A stretch of DNA of 64,000 bases from Phytohabitans houttuyneae (lineage in GTDB: Bacteria > Actinomycetota > Actinomycetes > Mycobacteriales > Micromonosporaceae): the NCBI RefSeq assembly GCF_011764425.1, contig NZ_BLPF01000001.1, positions 1,231,001-1,295,000 on the forward strand, read 5' to 3'. Below, piece after piece: positions 63,189-64,000 of the stretch. The notes below the pieces were generated by a model that saw only the letters and a list, made by a program, of their open reading frames with translations, was not told where the DNA came from and made no database searches. The position numbers and the translations under genes were made by a program. The stretch's first letter is position 1. Every line of letters begins with the position of its first letter.

Positions 63189-64000
63189 GAAGCCGCACCC
63201 TACCCCTGGCCGGCGGTCGGTGGGCGGCCACAGGTACCGCCGCGGTGTCGATGACCGCGAGGCGGGCCGGGCGTACCACCGCGAGCAGCACGGCGGTCGC
63301 CGCCAGCATGCCGGCGAGCACCACCACCGCCATCGCCACCCGGCCGTTGCCGAGCACGCCGACCATCGGTGCGGCCACCGCGCCGACGCCGAACTGGATC
63401 GCGCCGAGCAGCGCGGCCGCCGTGCCCGCCGCCTCGCCGTGCCGGCTCATCGCCAGCGCGGGCGCGTTGGGCAGCGCGAGGCCGGCGGCCGCGAGCACGA
63501 GCCACAGCGACGCGAGGAGCGTGGCGAGCCCGCCGAAGCCGGTACTGGCGAACACGAGCAGCACCGCGCCGCCGGCCGTGCCGATGGCGAGCGCCGTGGT
63601 GAGGATCGCCTGCGGGGTGTAGCGGCGCAGCAGCCGCACGTTCAGCTGGCTGGCTCCGATCAGGCCGACCGCGCCGGCGCCGAACGCGAACGCGAACTCC
63701 TGCTCGCTCAGCCCGTACTCGTCCTGCATGACGAAGGACGTGCCGGCCACGTACGCGAACAGGGCCGCCATGCTCAGCCCCGCGACAAGGACCAGCCCCA
63801 CGAACGTGCGGTCCTTCGAGAGCTGGCCGTAGCCGCGCATCGTGGCGCGCACACCGGCCGGGCGGCGCCGCTCGGGCGGGAGCGTCTCCGGCAGCCGCAG
63901 CGCGGCCACGCCGAGCAGCACCAGGCCGACCGCGGCCAGCGCGACGAACACGCCCCGCCACTCGGTCCAGCGCAGCACCGCCCCGCCGAGTGTGGGCGCG
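63097..64000 (-). CDS. MFS multidrug transporter (Bcr/CflA-like), N-terminus outside window
   Basis: C-terminal ~300 residues of a 12-helix exporter; the start lies beyond the right edge. Helices include GVFVALAAVGLVLLGVAALR, FVGLVLVAGLSMAALFAYVA (followed by GTSFVMQDEYGLSEQEFAFA, typical of Bcr/CflA), and ATLLASLWLVLAAAGLALPN. As given, the frame runs 91 bp into the methyltransferase gene. Adding one C to CCCC 63203-63206 would end it at TAG 63200-63202 after HRPPARG, a more sensible end, so the true 3' boundary may be 63200. Confidence 0.8.
   Translation of the reverse strand, partial: APTLGGAVLRWTEWRGVFVALAAVGLVLLGVAALRLPETLPPERRRPAGVRATMRGYGQLSKDRTFVGLVLVAGLSMAALFAYVAGTSFVMQDEYGLSEQEFAFAFGAGAVGLIGASQLNVRLLRRYTPQAILTTALAIGTAGGAVLLVFASTGFGGLATLLASLWLVLAAAGLALPNAPALAMSRHGEAAGTAAALLGAIQFGVGAVAAPMVGVLGNGRVAMAVVVLAGMLAATAVLLAVVRPARLAVIDTAAVPVAAHRPPARGRVRLHGRSTMAGRRGRPGERVREVPGARVLQRVR

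Noticed and set aside
1-64000. tRNA, rRNA, transposase, integrase or phage genes
   Set aside because: None recognised on either strand while reading the window; small RNAs without known motifs cannot be excluded.

Overview
The window is very GC-rich, densely coding actinobacterial chromosome. The cell-wall and division cluster, the priA-type histidine operon, Wag31, SepF without FtsA, MurT/GatD and GTG/TTG starts with NTGA stop/start overlaps all fit. Protein sequences look most like Micromonosporaceae; that placement is inference from remembered family sequences, and no 16S gene is present. No rRNA, tRNA, CRISPR array, transposase or phage gene was seen.

Layout. 1-6.2 kb: 3' part of an acyl-CoA ligase, a MocR-type regulator divergent from a YczE membrane protein, a 0.86-kb degenerate tandem-repeat field, a GH20 hexosaminidase and a small hypothetical gene. 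6.2-12 kb: minus-strand histidine operon hisD-hisC-hisB-orf-hisH-orf-priA-(tiny ORF)-hisF, almost every junction a 4-nt stop/start overlap. 12-15.2 kb: LON-domain protein, DUF2567 membrane protein, MFS exporter. 15.2-25 kb: dnaE, a ParA/MinD-like ATPase with a membrane partner, an RluA-family pseudouridine synthase, lspA and a DksA-type zinc-finger protein with a very long histone-H1-like tail. 25-29.8 kb: cation/proton antiporter, DUF167, a membrane protein, wag31, yggT, sepF. 29.9-45.7 kb: yggS-ftsZ-ftsQ-murC-murG-ftsW-mraY-murF-murE-ftsI-ftsL-rsmH-mraZ, all on the minus strand; murD is absent from its usual place. 45.8-49.8 kb: NlpC/P60 hydrolase under a c-di-AMP (ydaO) riboswitch, then murT-gatD and a TVP38-type membrane protein. 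49.8-51.9 kb: repeat-rich, almost gene-free. 51.9-64 kb: C39-like peptidase, serpin, PemK-like protein, DUF427 protein, dioxygenase-fold lipoprotein, nitronate monooxygenase, FMN reductase/LLM monooxygenase pair, Lrp regulator, sigma factor with membrane partner, two secreted proteins, methyltransferase and an MFS transporter running off the end.

Two features dominate. First, at least ten conserved genes, several essential (dnaE, sepF, murF, ftsL), each read correctly only if one G/C is added to a short G/C run. All shifts go the same way, so I read them as base-calling errors, not pseudogenes. Second, the non-coding space carries several small repeat families: a pair of related 24-27-codon ORFs whose stop codons overlap the starts of hisF and sepF; a related repeat inserted in frame inside hisH; a ~95-bp hairpin repeat at 1.1 kb and 50.1 kb; a 143-bp tandem repeat with a 20-bp palindrome; and the hairpin-rich field at 3.4-4.3 kb.
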